Below, piece by piece: positions 1-7,627 of a stretch of 16,207 nucleotides of DNA. The translations under genes were made by a program, and so were the position numbers. How positions within the stretch are numbered: position 1 is the stretch's first letter; every line of letters begins with the position of its first letter. The stretch comes from JAGPHI01 sp036661035 (GTDB lineage Bacteria > Bacillota > Clostridia > Oscillospirales > Ruminococcaceae). The stretch is from positions 1 through 16,207 of the forward strand of contig JAVWZM010000051.1 of assembly GCA_036661035.1 (NCBI GenBank), written 5' to 3'. A model generated the notes under the pieces. The model was not told the origin of the DNA and made no database searches. It was given only the letters and a program-made list of their open reading frames with translations.

Positions 1-23
1 TTTGGCCACTCGGGAACTCTCCC
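1..23 (-). tRNA. tRNA-Tyr, 5' part only, cut by the window edge
   Basis: Read on the minus strand, the sequence beginning at 23 is GGGAGAGTTCCCGAGTGGCC followed by AAA. It has a seven-base acceptor strand, the UU at positions 8-9 and a CCCGAG D-stem, which is the usual start of a bacterial tRNA-Tyr. The anticodon and variable arm lie outside the window, so the identity rests only on this 5' end. It lies 20 nt downstream of tRNA-Thr, and a Thr-Tyr pairing is common in bacterial tRNA clusters. A class II tRNA with another identity remains possible. Confidence 0.6.
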
Positions 24-43
24 ATATAATGCTTTGCAAAAGA

Positions 44-119
44 TGGAGCTGGTGGACGGATTTGAACCCCCGACCTGCTGATTACAAATCAGCTGCTCTA
101 CCAGCTGAGCTACACCAGC
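44..119 (-). tRNA. tRNA-Thr, anticodon UGU
   Basis: On the minus strand a complete cloverleaf is visible. The acceptor GCTGGTG pairs with CACCAGC, the D-arm is AGCTCAGCTGGTAGAGC, the anticodon arm CTGATTTGTAATCAG has anticodon TGT, and the T-arm GGGGGTTCAAATCCG contains the invariant TTCAAAT. The discriminator is U and CCA is encoded in the gene (44-46). It decodes ACA and, by wobble, other Thr codons. It is the first gene after the promoter at 162-190 and is followed closely by a probable tRNA-Tyr, so the two should be processed from one transcript. Confidence 0.97.
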
Positions 120-161
120 ATCTTAGCATTACATGCACCACGAATTTTCGAGTGCTTGATT

Positions 162-190
162 ATTATATCAAAAGATTTACATAAAATCAA
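162..190 (-). promoter_or_regulatory. Sigma-A promoter for the tRNA cluster
   Basis: On the minus strand TTGATT (190-185) and TATAAT (167-162) are separated by exactly 17 bp, a near-consensus vegetative promoter. Transcription would start about 35 nt ahead of the mature tRNA-Thr 5' end, consistent with a stable-RNA operon needing RNase P processing. Confidence 0.8.
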
Positions 191-228
191 GCCTTATTTG
201 CAAAAAAACTTGTTTTTTTAAAAGCTTT

Positions 229-1074
229 TCATAATATGTCGGATAAAGCGCTGTATTGAGCCAATGTAAGCTGCTCCGGGCGCACTGTTAATAATAAGCC
301 ACATGCGTCAAGCGCATTTAGCACCCTTGCTTTTTCCATGCCAAGACCTGCGCTGATAGCGTTGGCGGCAGTTTTGCGTCTTTGGCCAAAAGCGGCGTGA
401 ATAACGCGAAACATTAGTTTTTCGTCTTTTGGCATTACAGGCGGCTCTTTATGCAGCGACAAACGAATAACCGCGCTTGTAACCTTTGGTGGCGGATAAA
501 AGCTGCCCGGCTGCACATTGAACAGCACCTCCGGCTTTGCGTAATAATGCACTGCATAGCTGATTGCGCCTGCCTCGCGGGTACCGGGCAGCGCGCATAT
601 ACGTGTTGCCGCTTCTTTTTGCACCATTACTGTAATGCTTTCTATGGGAAGTCGCTCCTCTAAAAGGCGCATAATAATAGGGCTTGTAATATAATAGGGC
701 AAATTTGCACACACGGCTACAGGCATGCCTGCAAATTTATCACGCAGCATACCGGCGATGTCGCATTTTAAAATGTCTTCAAGCACTATTTCCACATTGC
801 TAAATTCGCTTAAAGTTTCCGCAAGAACGGCAGGCAGTCGTTTATCTACCTCTACTGCTACCACTTTTTTTGCGGTTTTGGCAAGCTCTGCCGTTAGCAC
901 GCCAATGCCGGGGCCTACCTCAATAACGCCCCAATCGCTTGTAATGCCACTAGCTGTTACTATTTTGGGGCAAATGCCTGCGTTTACGATAAAATTTTGT
1001 CCAAAGCCCTTAGAAAGCTCAAAGCCGTGTTTTGTGCAAATGGAGCGAATGACGCCGACATCTGTTAAATTCAT
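229..1074 (-). CDS. rsmA: 16S rRNA dimethyladenosine transferase RsmA (KsgA)
   Basis: Dimethylates two adjacent adenines near the 3' end of 16S rRNA (A1518/A1519 in E. coli numbering) using SAM, late in small-subunit assembly in the cytoplasm. The 281 residues match the usual family length. Visible motifs are GQNF (25-28), the SAM-binding EVGPGIGVLT (52-61), the catalytic NLPYY (124-128, the family's NLPY) and FYPPPKV (192-198). The C-terminal part has the family's small helical domain. The ATG at 1074 is preceded by GAGGG at suitable distance. It lies 31 bp after the S41 protease gene in the same direction and is probably the last gene of the ftsEX operon. No strong terminator follows; there is only an A/T-rich AAAAAAAC-AA-GTTTTTTT hairpin at about 200-217. 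Identification is secure; linkage to ftsEX is from spacing only. Confidence 0.96.
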   Translation of the reverse strand: MNLTDVGVIRSICTKHGFELSKGFGQNFIVNAGICPKIVTASGITSDWGVIEVGPGIGVLTAELAKTAKKVVAVEVDKRLPAVLAETLSEFSNVEIVLEDILKCDIAGMLRDKFAGMPVAVCANLPYYITSPIIMRLLEERLPIESITVMVQKEAATRICALPGTREAGAISYAVHYYAKPEVLFNVQPGSFYPPPKVTSAVIRLSLHKEPPVMPKDEKLMFRVIHAAFGQRRKTAANAISAGLGMEKARVLNALDACGLLLTVRPEQLTLAQYSALSDIL

Positions 1075-1105
1075 AATACCCTCATGCTAACTGTTGTTAA
1101 TACCT

Positions 1106-2395
1106 CTACGCGGCAGGTGCCGACGCAGGGTTTTCCGTGCTTACAGACGATGACGCCGCCGGAGGCGTGGCAACATTGCCACTCTTAACGAGCAAGCTTT
1201 GCGCCACCTCAAACGAACGCAGTATCTGTGTATCTGTATCCACTGTTAAATCGTAAAAGTTTTGTTCTTCTTCTGCCTTTAGCGATATTTCTTCGTCCGG
1301 CACAATGCCTACTCCGTCAAAGCTTTCTCCCTTGGCAGTAATAAGCTTGCCTGTGGTATAGCTGATGGCAGAGGAGTCGGACAGGCGCTGTGGAGCGCAC
1401 TGAATAGTGCCCTTGCCATAGGTTTTGGTGCCCACAAGCTTGCCTTTTCCAAAATCTCGTATTGCGCTTGCAAAAAGCTCTGCCGCGCTGGCTGTATTAC
1501 CGTTTGTAAGCACTACCATTGGCAGCTTTACGTCTACAGCGTCCGAAAGGCCAAGGCTGCGCACCTCGCCGTATTTATCCTCTGTACTGCCTATTGCTCC
1601 TGCGGGGCATAGCACGTCTATGCAGCTTACAGCGCCCTCTAAAAGACCGCCTGCATTATTGCGCAAATCGAACACAAGAGCTGCTGCACCTTGTTTTTGC
1701 AAATCGTTTACCGCGCCGTCCAGTTCGGCGGCAGTTTTATTATTAAATATAGAAATTTTTACATAGCCGATGTTTTTGCCTGTAGGCATTACATATTCCA
1801 CACTTTTGCGCTCGTAAGGGGTACGGCGCAATGTAATAGGAGGTTGCTCTATGCCTGTATGGTCAAGATACGTAAGGCTAATTTCCGTGCCTTGCTCTCC
1901 GCGCAAAAGCCCTTGTATCTGCTCTAGCGAAAGAGGCTTTAAATCTGTATCGCCTATTTTAGTAAGCGTATAATTTTTCTGTATGCCGGCAAGCGCCGCA
2001 GGCGAATCGGGATACACCTCTATCACGCGCGCATAGCTGTTGCCTTGCTTTATCACCTCTACACCTACGCCGATTACCTTGCCGTCTTGTATATCCAAAA
2101 GCTCGGCATATTGCTTTGCGGTATAATATTTGGCGTTTTTGCCGTCGCCAATACCTGCCATGTATCCAACGCTAATCATGTCGAACAAGGTTTCGTCCGA
2201 GATAGTGCCGTAATAATCTGCGCGCACGCGCTTGTCGATTTCGGCAATTTTATTATATAGAATTTCTTTTTCGCGCACAGAAGACACGGTTTTGTCGAAT
2301 ATTTTCATAGACAAAATCATGGTGATGGAAAAAGTAACCGTCATAGCGATAATGGCTATGGCAACTGCAAGGTTTACTGATATTTTTTTATTCAT
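1106..2395 (-). CDS. S41 family (CtpA/CtpB-type) C-terminal processing protease, membrane-anchored
   Basis: A serine protease with a Ser-Lys dyad that trims exported proteins outside the membrane. Residues 8-30 form one hydrophobic segment without a clear cleavage site, so it is probably a signal anchor. A PDZ domain follows at about 105-195 (GVGVEV, PDSPAALAGI). The S41 core runs from about 205 to 375, with FDLRNNAGG (242-250), NGNTASAAE (298-306) and TYGKGTIQ (325-332). The inferred catalytic residues are S303, K328 and Q332; the 25-residue Ser-Lys spacing is the same as in Bacillus CtpB and E. coli Prc. The tail after about 400 is Ala/Ser/Pro-rich. It lies downstream of ftsE, ftsX and an M23 hydrolase, a recurrent Firmicutes order. 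It may regulate wall hydrolases or sporulation factors, but its substrate cannot be read from the sequence. Start ATG has GGGG 8 bp upstream. Confidence 0.93.
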   Translation of the reverse strand: MNKKISVNLAVAIAIIAMTVTFSITMILSMKIFDKTVSSVREKEILYNKIAEIDKRVRADYYGTISDETLFDMISVGYMAGIGDGKNAKYYTAKQYAELLDIQDGKVIGVGVEVIKQGNSYARVIEVYPDSPAALAGIQKNYTLTKIGDTDLKPLSLEQIQGLLRGEQGTEISLTYLDHTGIEQPPITLRRTPYERKSVEYVMPTGKNIGYVKISIFNNKTAAELDGAVNDLQKQGAAALVFDLRNNAGGLLEGAVSCIDVLCPAGAIGSTEDKYGEVRSLGLSDAVDVKLPMVVLTNGNTASAAELFASAIRDFGKGKLVGTKTYGKGTIQCAPQRLSDSSAISYTTGKLITAKGESFDGVGIVPDEEISLKAEEEQNFYDLTVDTDTQILRSFEVAQSLLVKSGNVATPPAASSSVSTENPASAPAA

Positions 2396-2407
2396 AGCTT
2401 TTCCCCT

Positions 2408-2509
2408 TTAAAAAGTTAGCTGCATAATCAGCGGTATTACGATAGATGCCGTCATTAATCCGGCGATAACAAGGCACGCTACGCGCACCAGCTTGCTGCG
2501 GTTTTGCAA
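2408..2509 (-). CDS. 33-residue single-pass membrane miniprotein (hypothetical)
   Basis: A short frame fills the otherwise empty 210-bp gap between the M23 and S41 genes. It starts with TTG at 2509, seven bases after AGAAGG (2522-2517), and ends with TAA at 2408, 12 bp before the ctpA-like start. The product begins MQNRSKLVRV with three basic residues, then about 20 hydrophobic residues (ACLVIAGLMTASIVIPLIM) and a short polar end, as expected for a single-pass protein with the N-terminus inside. The size and the 'basic head plus helix' plan recall the Firmicutes miniprotein Prli42 (stressosome anchor), but this is only a similarity of plan. The TTG start and small size lower confidence; an overlapping 48-codon frame competes for the same DNA. 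Confidence 0.5.
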   Translation of the reverse strand: MQNRSKLVRVACLVIAGLMTASIVIPLIMQLTF

Positions 2510-2605
2510 TACATTTCCTTCTTTCGTATGCCATAATATAGCTTATCCTATGCATTCAATTTTACGCACGGACAATTAACACAAACATTCGGTATAAATA
2601 TACCA

Positions 2606-3766
2606 TTACCCTTGCAAATATCCTGCCGGATTTACAGGCGCACCGTTTTTATCCACTTCAAAATGTAAGTGATTGCCAGTAGAATTTCCTGTGCTTCCTA
2701 CATATCCTATAAGCTGCCCTTTAGTAATCGTTGTACCGTCCGACACGCCTGCCGCTATTGCGGACATGTGCGCATACACCGATACCACGCCACCGCCATG
2801 GGATATTTTAACGCATTTGCCATAGGTCCAGTGATGGCCCATGGTAGACGCTGTACCGGTTGCCGCCGCATACACAGGGGTGCCCGCAGGAGCCGGAATA
2901 TCAATGCCTCTGTGGATATCCACCTTGCCGTAAATTATGCGCCTTTCGCCAAAGCCCGAGTTTATCCTTGTATATCCCGGTACAGGCCACGAAAATACGC
3001 CGCCTATAAACTCTCCGCCTTGAGAATCTTGAGCTACCCACGCTTCCCATTCGCGCACGCCGGCCTCATACTTGGGCAGAAATTCAGCATATGCTGCCTC
3101 ATTTGCCGCTTTTGCCGCCGCTGCTGCGTCTGCTTGCTGCTGAGCCTTTATCATGCTTTGCTCGTACTGCGCCTTTAAACGCTCTCGCTCTGCCTGCTGT
3201 GCCTCAAGCTCTGCAAGCTGGGCTTCAATCTGGGCGCGCATTTCCTCAAGCTGTGCTTGCTGTTCGCGCAACATTTCCAGCATTTCGGTATCATGCCTTG
3301 CAATAGCCTTAATGTTTTCGCCCACACGCAAAAGCTGAGAAAAATCTTTCACTGCCAAAAGTGCAGACAAGGAGCTGCGGTCTTTATTTACATAGGTGCT
3401 TACCATTCGCTTTTCAAAGGTATCTTTGGTAACTTGAATATCTAATATTTTTTGCTCTATTTCTAGTTTCTTTTCTTCAAGCGATGCTTGAGTTGCCTGA
3501 ATAGACGCGCCCAAAAGCTCTAGCTGCTGACGCTCTATTTCTGCCTTTTTAGCGTAAGCCGCCTTGGTTTGCACTGCCTTTTTAACATTATTGGCGTCTG
3601 TTTTAATGCTTTCTTCAATGGCTATTTTTTCTTTTTCAAGCCTTTGCAGCTTTTCCGACGGTGTTTCCGCGCCTGCGGTCATAAGCAATGCAGAGCCGCA
3701 CGCCAGCATCATAATTGCCGCTAACAATAAGCAGAGCAAGCGGCTTATATTTTTTTTAATATGCAT
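2606..3766 (-). CDS. M23 (LytM-type) peptidoglycan hydrolase with N-terminal coiled coil, EnvC-like
   Basis: A secreted murein endopeptidase, or an FtsEX-dependent partner of one. Residues 7-30 are a signal peptide with likely cleavage after AGA (31-33). Residues about 34-125 and 158-230 are Glu/Lys/Gln/Ala-rich coiled coils, as in EnvC and PcsB, which dock on FtsX. The M23 domain covers about 262-380. All metal and catalytic residues are present: HRGID (H285, D289), YAHM (H333) and NHLHFEV (H366, H368). It should therefore be an active zinc peptidase, unlike E. coli EnvC, whose LytM domain is degenerate. The 386-residue length fits such proteins. ATG is preceded by GGAGG seven bases upstream. 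It lies 77 bp after ftsX, consistent with FtsEX controlling its activity by ATP-driven conformational change. Confidence 0.93.
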   Translation of the reverse strand: MHIKKNISRLLCLLLAAIMMLACGSALLMTAGAETPSEKLQRLEKEKIAIEESIKTDANNVKKAVQTKAAYAKKAEIERQQLELLGASIQATQASLEEKKLEIEQKILDIQVTKDTFEKRMVSTYVNKDRSSLSALLAVKDFSQLLRVGENIKAIARHDTEMLEMLREQQAQLEEMRAQIEAQLAELEAQQAERERLKAQYEQSMIKAQQQADAAAAAKAANEAAYAEFLPKYEAGVREWEAWVAQDSQGGEFIGGVFSWPVPGYTRINSGFGERRIIYGKVDIHRGIDIPAPAGTPVYAAATGTASTMGHHWTYGKCVKISHGGGVVSVYAHMSAIAAGVSDGTTITKGQLIGYVGSTGNSTGNHLHFEVDKNGAPVNPAGYLQG

Positions 3767-3843
3767 TGTAGTCCTCCGTTTAAGTCAATGTTTTTCGGCA
3801 TGCTGTTTGTGTTTTGCAAAATAAACACGCTCTGCACCATCAG

Positions 3844-4761
3844 CTAAACCTTTAAGTGTTTTCGTATACTGGACGTAGTGCCTATGCTGCCTATAATAAC
3901 GCCAAACGCTATAAATCCAACAAAGATAAATGCCCATACATCGCCCACAGGCAGTACCGTTTTGGTAAAAAACGAAAGCCACGCGGCATCGGGCGTTGTA
4001 AGATATCTTAGCACGGCGCTGTAGGAGCCAAGTACGATTATTGTGGATAATGCCCCCGAAAGCGCGCCAACCGTCATGCCTTCTACAAAAAACGGTAGGC
4101 GAATAAACGAATTGGTTGCGCCAACAAATTTCATAATATTAATTTCCTTGCGCCTTGCAAAAACAGTAAGGCGTATGGTGTTGCTGATAACCACCACGCT
4201 TACTACGCCAAGTGCTATGATTAACCCCCAGCCGCCGAAATTAACTATTTTTTTCATATTTGAAAGCACTGTGGACATTTCGCTTGGGGTTTCCACATGA
4301 TATACGCCCGGCATTGCCGTCAGCTTTTGGGCAAGCACAGGTACATCGGCAGGATCCCTTGCAAATACACGAAAGGACGCAGGGAAAGGGTTTCCGGGGT
4401 TATTTGCGCCGGAATATTCCTTTAGCAATTCCTTGTCGTCGTCCATTATCTCGCCCATTTCCTCAACGGCTGCCTCTTTGGATATATAAACATATTCCGA
4501 TTGCTCGGGCATAGCTTTTATAGTTTGCTCTAAGGCATCGCGCGCAGGGCTGTCTACAGTGTCCTCAAGAAACGCTTCTACGGCGGTTTGGCTGCCAAGA
4601 TACGCCATATACGCGTTTAAATTCATGGATAAAAGCATCGCCACGCCCGTAATTACAAGGCACGCTGTAAGCACGCCAAATGAGGCGAAGGTCATTAATC
4701 TGTTGGCAATCATATTATGCCAGCCTTGTTTTACAAGGTATTTAAAGCTTGAAAACTTCAT
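3844..4761 (-). CDS. ftsX: Cell division ABC transporter-like permease FtsX
   Basis: Membrane subunit of FtsEX, which does not transport but transmits the FtsE ATPase cycle to extracellular wall hydrolases. The 305 residues show the family plan: cytoplasmic N-terminus, helix 1 at about 24-46, a large extracellular domain at about 47-170, then three helices at about 176-198, 222-247 and 275-297. The cytoplasmic ARRKEINIMKFVGAT segment (203-217) is the conserved FtsX coupling region between helices 2 and 3. The start ATG overlaps the ftsE stop by four bases (ATGA), indicating translational coupling and equal stoichiometry. The M23 coiled-coil protein immediately downstream is the expected extracellular partner. 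Confidence 0.96.
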   Translation of the reverse strand: MKFSSFKYLVKQGWHNMIANRLMTFASFGVLTACLVITGVAMLLSMNLNAYMAYLGSQTAVEAFLEDTVDSPARDALEQTIKAMPEQSEYVYISKEAAVEEMGEIMDDDKELLKEYSGANNPGNPFPASFRVFARDPADVPVLAQKLTAMPGVYHVETPSEMSTVLSNMKKIVNFGGWGLIIALGVVSVVVISNTIRLTVFARRKEINIMKFVGATNSFIRLPFFVEGMTVGALSGALSTIIVLGSYSAVLRYLTTPDAAWLSFFTKTVLPVGDVWAFIFVGFIAFGVIIGSIGTTSSIRKHLKV

Positions 4762-5438
4762 ATGCGTGCCCCCATTCCGGTGGTGTCGCGCACTACCTCG
4801 CCATGGTCTATAGTGATGATGCGTTTATTAAAGCGATGCGCAAGCTCATGCTCGTGGGTAACCACAACCACTGTTGTGCCCACGCTGTTTATCGCCTGTA
4901 AAAGCTCCATAATTTCAACCGAAAGCTCCGGATCAATGTTGCCCGTAGGCTCGTCTGCAATGATAATCTGTGGCGAATGTACAAGAGCCCTCGCCAAGGC
5001 TATGCGCTGCTGCTCGCCACCCGAAAGCTCCTGCGGAAGGCTGTGTGCTTTATTGCTAAGGCCGACAAGCCCCATTACATAGGGCACTCGGCGTTTAATT
5101 TCTTTTTCGGGAATATTTGTAACGCGCATGGCAAACGCCACATTTTCGTATGCCGTCATGGTGGGTATTAAGCGGAAATCTTGAAACACAACGCCAAGGC
5201 CGCGGCGCATGAAGGGGATATCCCGCTGTTTTATCTTATTGAGGTCGTGCCCGTTTACTATCACAGTGCCCTCGGTGGCTACTTCCTCACGTAAAATCAA
5301 TTTAAGAAAAGTGCTTTTTCCGGCACCTGAATGGCCTAAAACAAACACAAACTCGCCTTTTTTAATGTCGAGATTTACGTCTTTAAGCGCCACTATGCCG
5401 CCCGGATATTCTTTTTTCACTCCGTGAAATTGTATCAT
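4758..5438 (-). CDS. ftsE: Cell division ATP-binding protein FtsE
   Basis: ATPase subunit of the FtsEX complex at the division site or lateral wall. The 226 residues match FtsE length. Motifs in order are Walker A GHSGAGKST (35-43), Q-loop Q86 in VVFQDFRLIP, ABC signature LSGGEQQR (138-145), Walker B IIIADEPTG (158-166) and H-loop H195 in VVTHEHELA. All catalytic residues are intact. ATG is preceded by AAAGGAG at good distance. It overlaps ftsX by four bases. Only about 27 bp separate it from the end of a large terminator-like hairpin, and no convincing promoter was found in that space. Expression may therefore depend on readthrough from the upstream regulator gene, which is inference. Confidence 0.97.
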   Translation of the reverse strand: MIQFHGVKKEYPGGIVALKDVNLDIKKGEFVFVLGHSGAGKSTFLKLILREEVATEGTVIVNGHDLNKIKQRDIPFMRRGLGVVFQDFRLIPTMTAYENVAFAMRVTNIPEKEIKRRVPYVMGLVGLSNKAHSLPQELSGGEQQRIALARALVHSPQIIIADEPTGNIDPELSVEIMELLQAINSVGTTVVVVTHEHELAHRFNKRIITIDHGEVVRDTTGMGARI

Positions 5439-5465
5439 ATGGTACTCCTTTATAATGCCTGTAAC

Positions 5466-5543
5466 AAAAAAATGGGGCGCCGTGTCAGAGGTTGACAGAC
5501 TGATATCGCTCCTGCCTGTCCACCCCTCGGTGCGCCCATTTTT
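5466..5543 (-). terminator. Large branched terminator-like or attenuator hairpin between the regulator gene and ftsE
   Basis: On the minus strand AAAAATGGGCGCACCG (5543-5528) pairs with CGGCGCCCCATTTTT (5482-5468), about 14 bp with two bulges, ending in a run of seven T (5472-5466). Inside, CTGTC (5520-5516 side) pairs with GACAG (5498-5494 side) and a CCTC/GAGG block extends the stem, leaving an apical loop of about 17 nt. The T-run placement fits intrinsic termination of leftward transcription. The size, near 78 nt, is large for a plain terminator. Confidence 0.75.
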
Positions 5544-5551
5544 GTACGTGT

Positions 5552-6637
5552 TTAATACTTTGCAGGGTTGGCACTTAAATACTTCTTTACCATCAGAGCA
5601 ACCTTAAACACAATAGCGTCATCAAACTCGCGCAAATCAAGCCCTGTAAGCTTTTTGATTTTTTCAAGACGATAAACCAATGTATTGCGATGCACAAACA
5701 AGCCACGGCTTGTTTCGCTGACGTTAAGATTGTTTTCAAAGAAACGCTGAATGGTGAAAAGTGTTTCAGTGTCTAGGCTTTCAATGCTGCCTTGCTTGAA
5801 TACTTCCTTTAGGAACATTTCGCACAATGTTGTGGGCAACTGATAAATAAGCCTTGCAATGCCCAAAGAATCATAGCTGATGATAGATTGCTCGGTGTCG
5901 AACACCTTGCCAACCTCCATAGCTATCTGAGCCTCTTTAAAGCTGGTAGCCAAATCCTTTACATTGGCAATGGGTGTGCCAATGCCTACTACAGCCTTGA
6001 TATAATGCTCGCCGCTAAGGGTATCTACTATGCTTGAGGCAAGCTTTTCGATGTCGTGCTGCTCTATAGAGCGTTTAATTTCTTTAACAAGCACGGTATC
6101 TGTTTCGGATATATTGAAAACAAAATCCTTCTGCTTATCCGGAAACAAACCGCTAAGCACATCATATGCCGACATATCCGCGCCGTTTGAAACGCGAATT
6201 AGCAATACTACACGCGACACGTCTGTTGAAAAATGCAATTCACGCGCCTTTGCGTAGATATCTCCCGGCAAAATATTATCAAGTACCACATTTTTGATAA
6301 AATTTGCTTTATCAAATTTTTCGTCGTGGTACTGCTTGATGCTTTGCATGCTTATGGCAAGTATTGCGGCGTATCTGGCTGCAAGCTCGTCCTGCCCCTC
6401 AACAAGCACCGCATAATCGTTGCGCTTGTTGGAGCTGAAAAGATGATAGGTATAGCCATCTCTTACAAAGCAATCCCCTGCCGTAAGGCGGTCTGCCGCA
6501 ATGCTCTCGCGCACCTCGCCGATACGGTTTAAATCTGAACAGGATATAACCGTGCCTGTTTCATCTACTACCCCTACCATTCTGTCGATTGCATCTTTCA
6601 TTTGGTAAACAACGCCCTGAAAAACTCTGTTAGCCAT
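5552..6637 (-). CDS. CdaR/PucR-family transcriptional regulator
   Basis: A cytoplasmic DNA-binding regulator of the CdaR/PucR class. The 361 residues from the ATG at 6637 contain an N-terminal sensory part (about 1-105), a middle GGDEF-like domain of the CdaR type (about 137-250) and a C-terminal PucR helix-turn-helix. The last spans about 300-350, with LNVSETSRGLFVHRNTLVYRLEKIKKL in two pieces as its key stretch. An upstream in-frame TTG at 6694 would add 19 residues. It was not chosen because the promoter at 6744-6716 places that TTG only about 15 nt from the transcript start with no ribosome site, whereas the ATG has AGAAGGG upstream. Members often sense small metabolites such as sugar diacids or purine products; the ligand here is unknown. 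It is the first gene upstream of ftsEX and is separated from it by a terminator-like hairpin. Confidence 0.88.
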   Translation of the reverse strand: MANRVFQGVVYQMKDAIDRMVGVVDETGTVISCSDLNRIGEVRESIAADRLTAGDCFVRDGYTYHLFSSNKRNDYAVLVEGQDELAARYAAILAISMQSIKQYHDEKFDKANFIKNVVLDNILPGDIYAKARELHFSTDVSRVVLLIRVSNGADMSAYDVLSGLFPDKQKDFVFNISETDTVLVKEIKRSIEQHDIEKLASSIVDTLSGEHYIKAVVGIGTPIANVKDLATSFKEAQIAMEVGKVFDTEQSIISYDSLGIARLIYQLPTTLCEMFLKEVFKQGSIESLDTETLFTIQRFFENNLNVSETSRGLFVHRNTLVYRLEKIKKLTGLDLREFDDAIVFKVALMVKKYLSANPAKY

Positions 6638-6715
6638 AAAACCCGTTTCCCTTCTTTTAAGCCCCATTTGTGGGCCGCTTGTGATTTTGAACAATAACCC
6701 GTCCGTATGCTCTCT

Positions 6716-6744
6716 ATTTTACACAATATTTATGACTTTTGCAA
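6716..6744 (-). promoter_or_regulatory. Sigma-A promoter of the CdaR/PucR-type gene
   Basis: On the minus strand TTGCAA (6744-6739), a 17-bp spacer and TAAAAT (6721-6716). Transcription should begin near 6709. The resulting leader of about 70 nt supports the ATG at 6637 rather than the upstream TTG as the start. Confidence 0.8.
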
Positions 6745-6784
6745 CATATTTCAACAATTTAATTTAACATTTATTGTGTAATTT

Positions 6785-6811
6785 AGAAAACAAGCCTTTT
6801 CAAAAGCACTT
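6785..6811 (-). terminator. Weak candidate terminator after the pseudouridine synthase gene
   Basis: On the minus strand AAGTGCTTTT-G-AAAAGGCTT forms an imperfect A/T-rich hairpin (6811-6792), followed by TGTTTTC. It lies about 55 bp past the stop of the upstream leftward gene and before the regulator's promoter, where a terminator is expected. The stem is weak, so this is tentative. Confidence 0.35.
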
Positions 6812-6865
6812 ATGCGTGTTGTTTGATGTTAATAATATACGTTAAATGTGTGTAAATTTTGAAAT

Positions 6866-7579
6866 TCAGTTGCTTTCGCGCTGTGTAATTTTTGACAGTT
6901 CTTCTTTTGTAATTGCTCTGTAACCGCCAAGCCCAAGGGTGCTATCCAGCGCTAATCCGCCTATTGCAATACGCCTTAGCTCGTTTACACCTGCATCATA
7001 AACTCCAAACATACGTTTAATTTGATGATAAACTCCCTGTGCCAGCACCACGCGCACAAGAAGGCCATCGCTGCCTATTGCCTCTACCGTGGCACCGCCC
7101 AGCTTTGTGCCGTCTGCTAAAGTTACGCCGTTTGCAAAGCCGTCAATCATGCTTTGCGTGAGGGGAGTGTCTAAAAGCACCTCGTATGTTTTGCTCACAT
7201 GATGCCTTGGGGATAAAATATCGTGGGCAAAATTGCCATCGTCCGTTAAAAGCACAAAGCCTGTGCTGCTTTTATCAAGACGCCCTGCCGGGAAAAGCTT
7301 GCGGCGGGGATAATCGCTTTGCACTAAATCCACCACGGTTTTATCGCGCTTGTCCATGCTTACGCTAACCACGCCCATGGGCTTATCCACCATTATATAT
7401 ACATATTCGCTGTGAGAAAGCACATTGCCAAGAAGCGCGATTTCGTCGTTTTCGTCCACCTGCGTGTCGGATTTCTTGCAGATAACACCGTTTACGCTAA
7501 CTTGACCGTGCAATATTGTTCCTTTGGCGTCACTGCGGCTTTGCGCCGCCGCCGTGCTTACATATTTATCTAAACGCAT
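6866..7579 (-). CDS. RsuA/RluB/RluE/RluF-family rRNA pseudouridine synthase
   Basis: Converts a specific uridine in rRNA to pseudouridine; RsuA-type members act on 16S U516. The 237 residues contain an N-terminal S4 RNA-binding domain (1-48, beginning MRLDKYVS), a YIMVDKPMGVVSV strand at about 61-73, the catalytic GRLDKSSTG (99-107) with D102 as the nucleophile, and the conserved C-terminal GVYHQIKRMFG (about 182-192). ATG at 7579 follows AGGAG at six bases. Which rRNA position is modified cannot be told from sequence alone; the small size and S4 domain favour the RsuA branch. Its likely promoter falls inside the palindromic repeat at 7619-7703, an unusual arrangement. Confidence 0.92.
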   Translation of the reverse strand: MRLDKYVSTAAAQSRSDAKGTILHGQVSVNGVICKKSDTQVDENDEIALLGNVLSHSEYVYIMVDKPMGVVSVSMDKRDKTVVDLVQSDYPRRKLFPAGRLDKSSTGFVLLTDDGNFAHDILSPRHHVSKTYEVLLDTPLTQSMIDGFANGVTLADGTKLGGATVEAIGSDGLLVRVVLAQGVYHQIKRMFGVYDAGVNELRRIAIGGLALDSTLGLGGYRAITKEELSKITQRESN

Positions 7580-7618
7580 TTGTTTCTCCTATATTTATTC
7601 ACAAGCTGATAATAAATA

Positions 7619-7627
7619 ATTATAGCA
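7619..7627 (-). promoter_or_regulatory. Candidate extended -10 promoter supplied by a palindromic repeat
   Basis: On the minus strand TGCTATAAT (7627-7619) is a full extended -10 element, giving a leader of about 33 nt before the pseudouridine synthase ATG at 7579. No good -35 box is present 16-18 bp upstream. The element is one arm of a near-perfect hairpin, so a mirror TGCTATAAT also exists on the plus strand of the same repeat. Confidence 0.45.

Noticed and set aside
2388..2534. 48-codon frame overlapping the miniprotein and the protease start
   Set aside because: No ribosome site before its ATG, a polar mixed composition, and it runs into the protease start; the hydrophobic frame with AGAAGG fits better.
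3785..3982. 65-codon minus-strand frame between ftsX and the M23 gene
   Set aside because: Mostly an out-of-frame shadow of the ftsX 3' end with no ribosome site.
6638..6694. 19-residue N-terminal extension of the CdaR/PucR-type protein from a TTG start
   Set aside because: The promoter leaves only about 15 nt before the TTG and no ribosome site; the ATG at 6637 has AGAAGGG.
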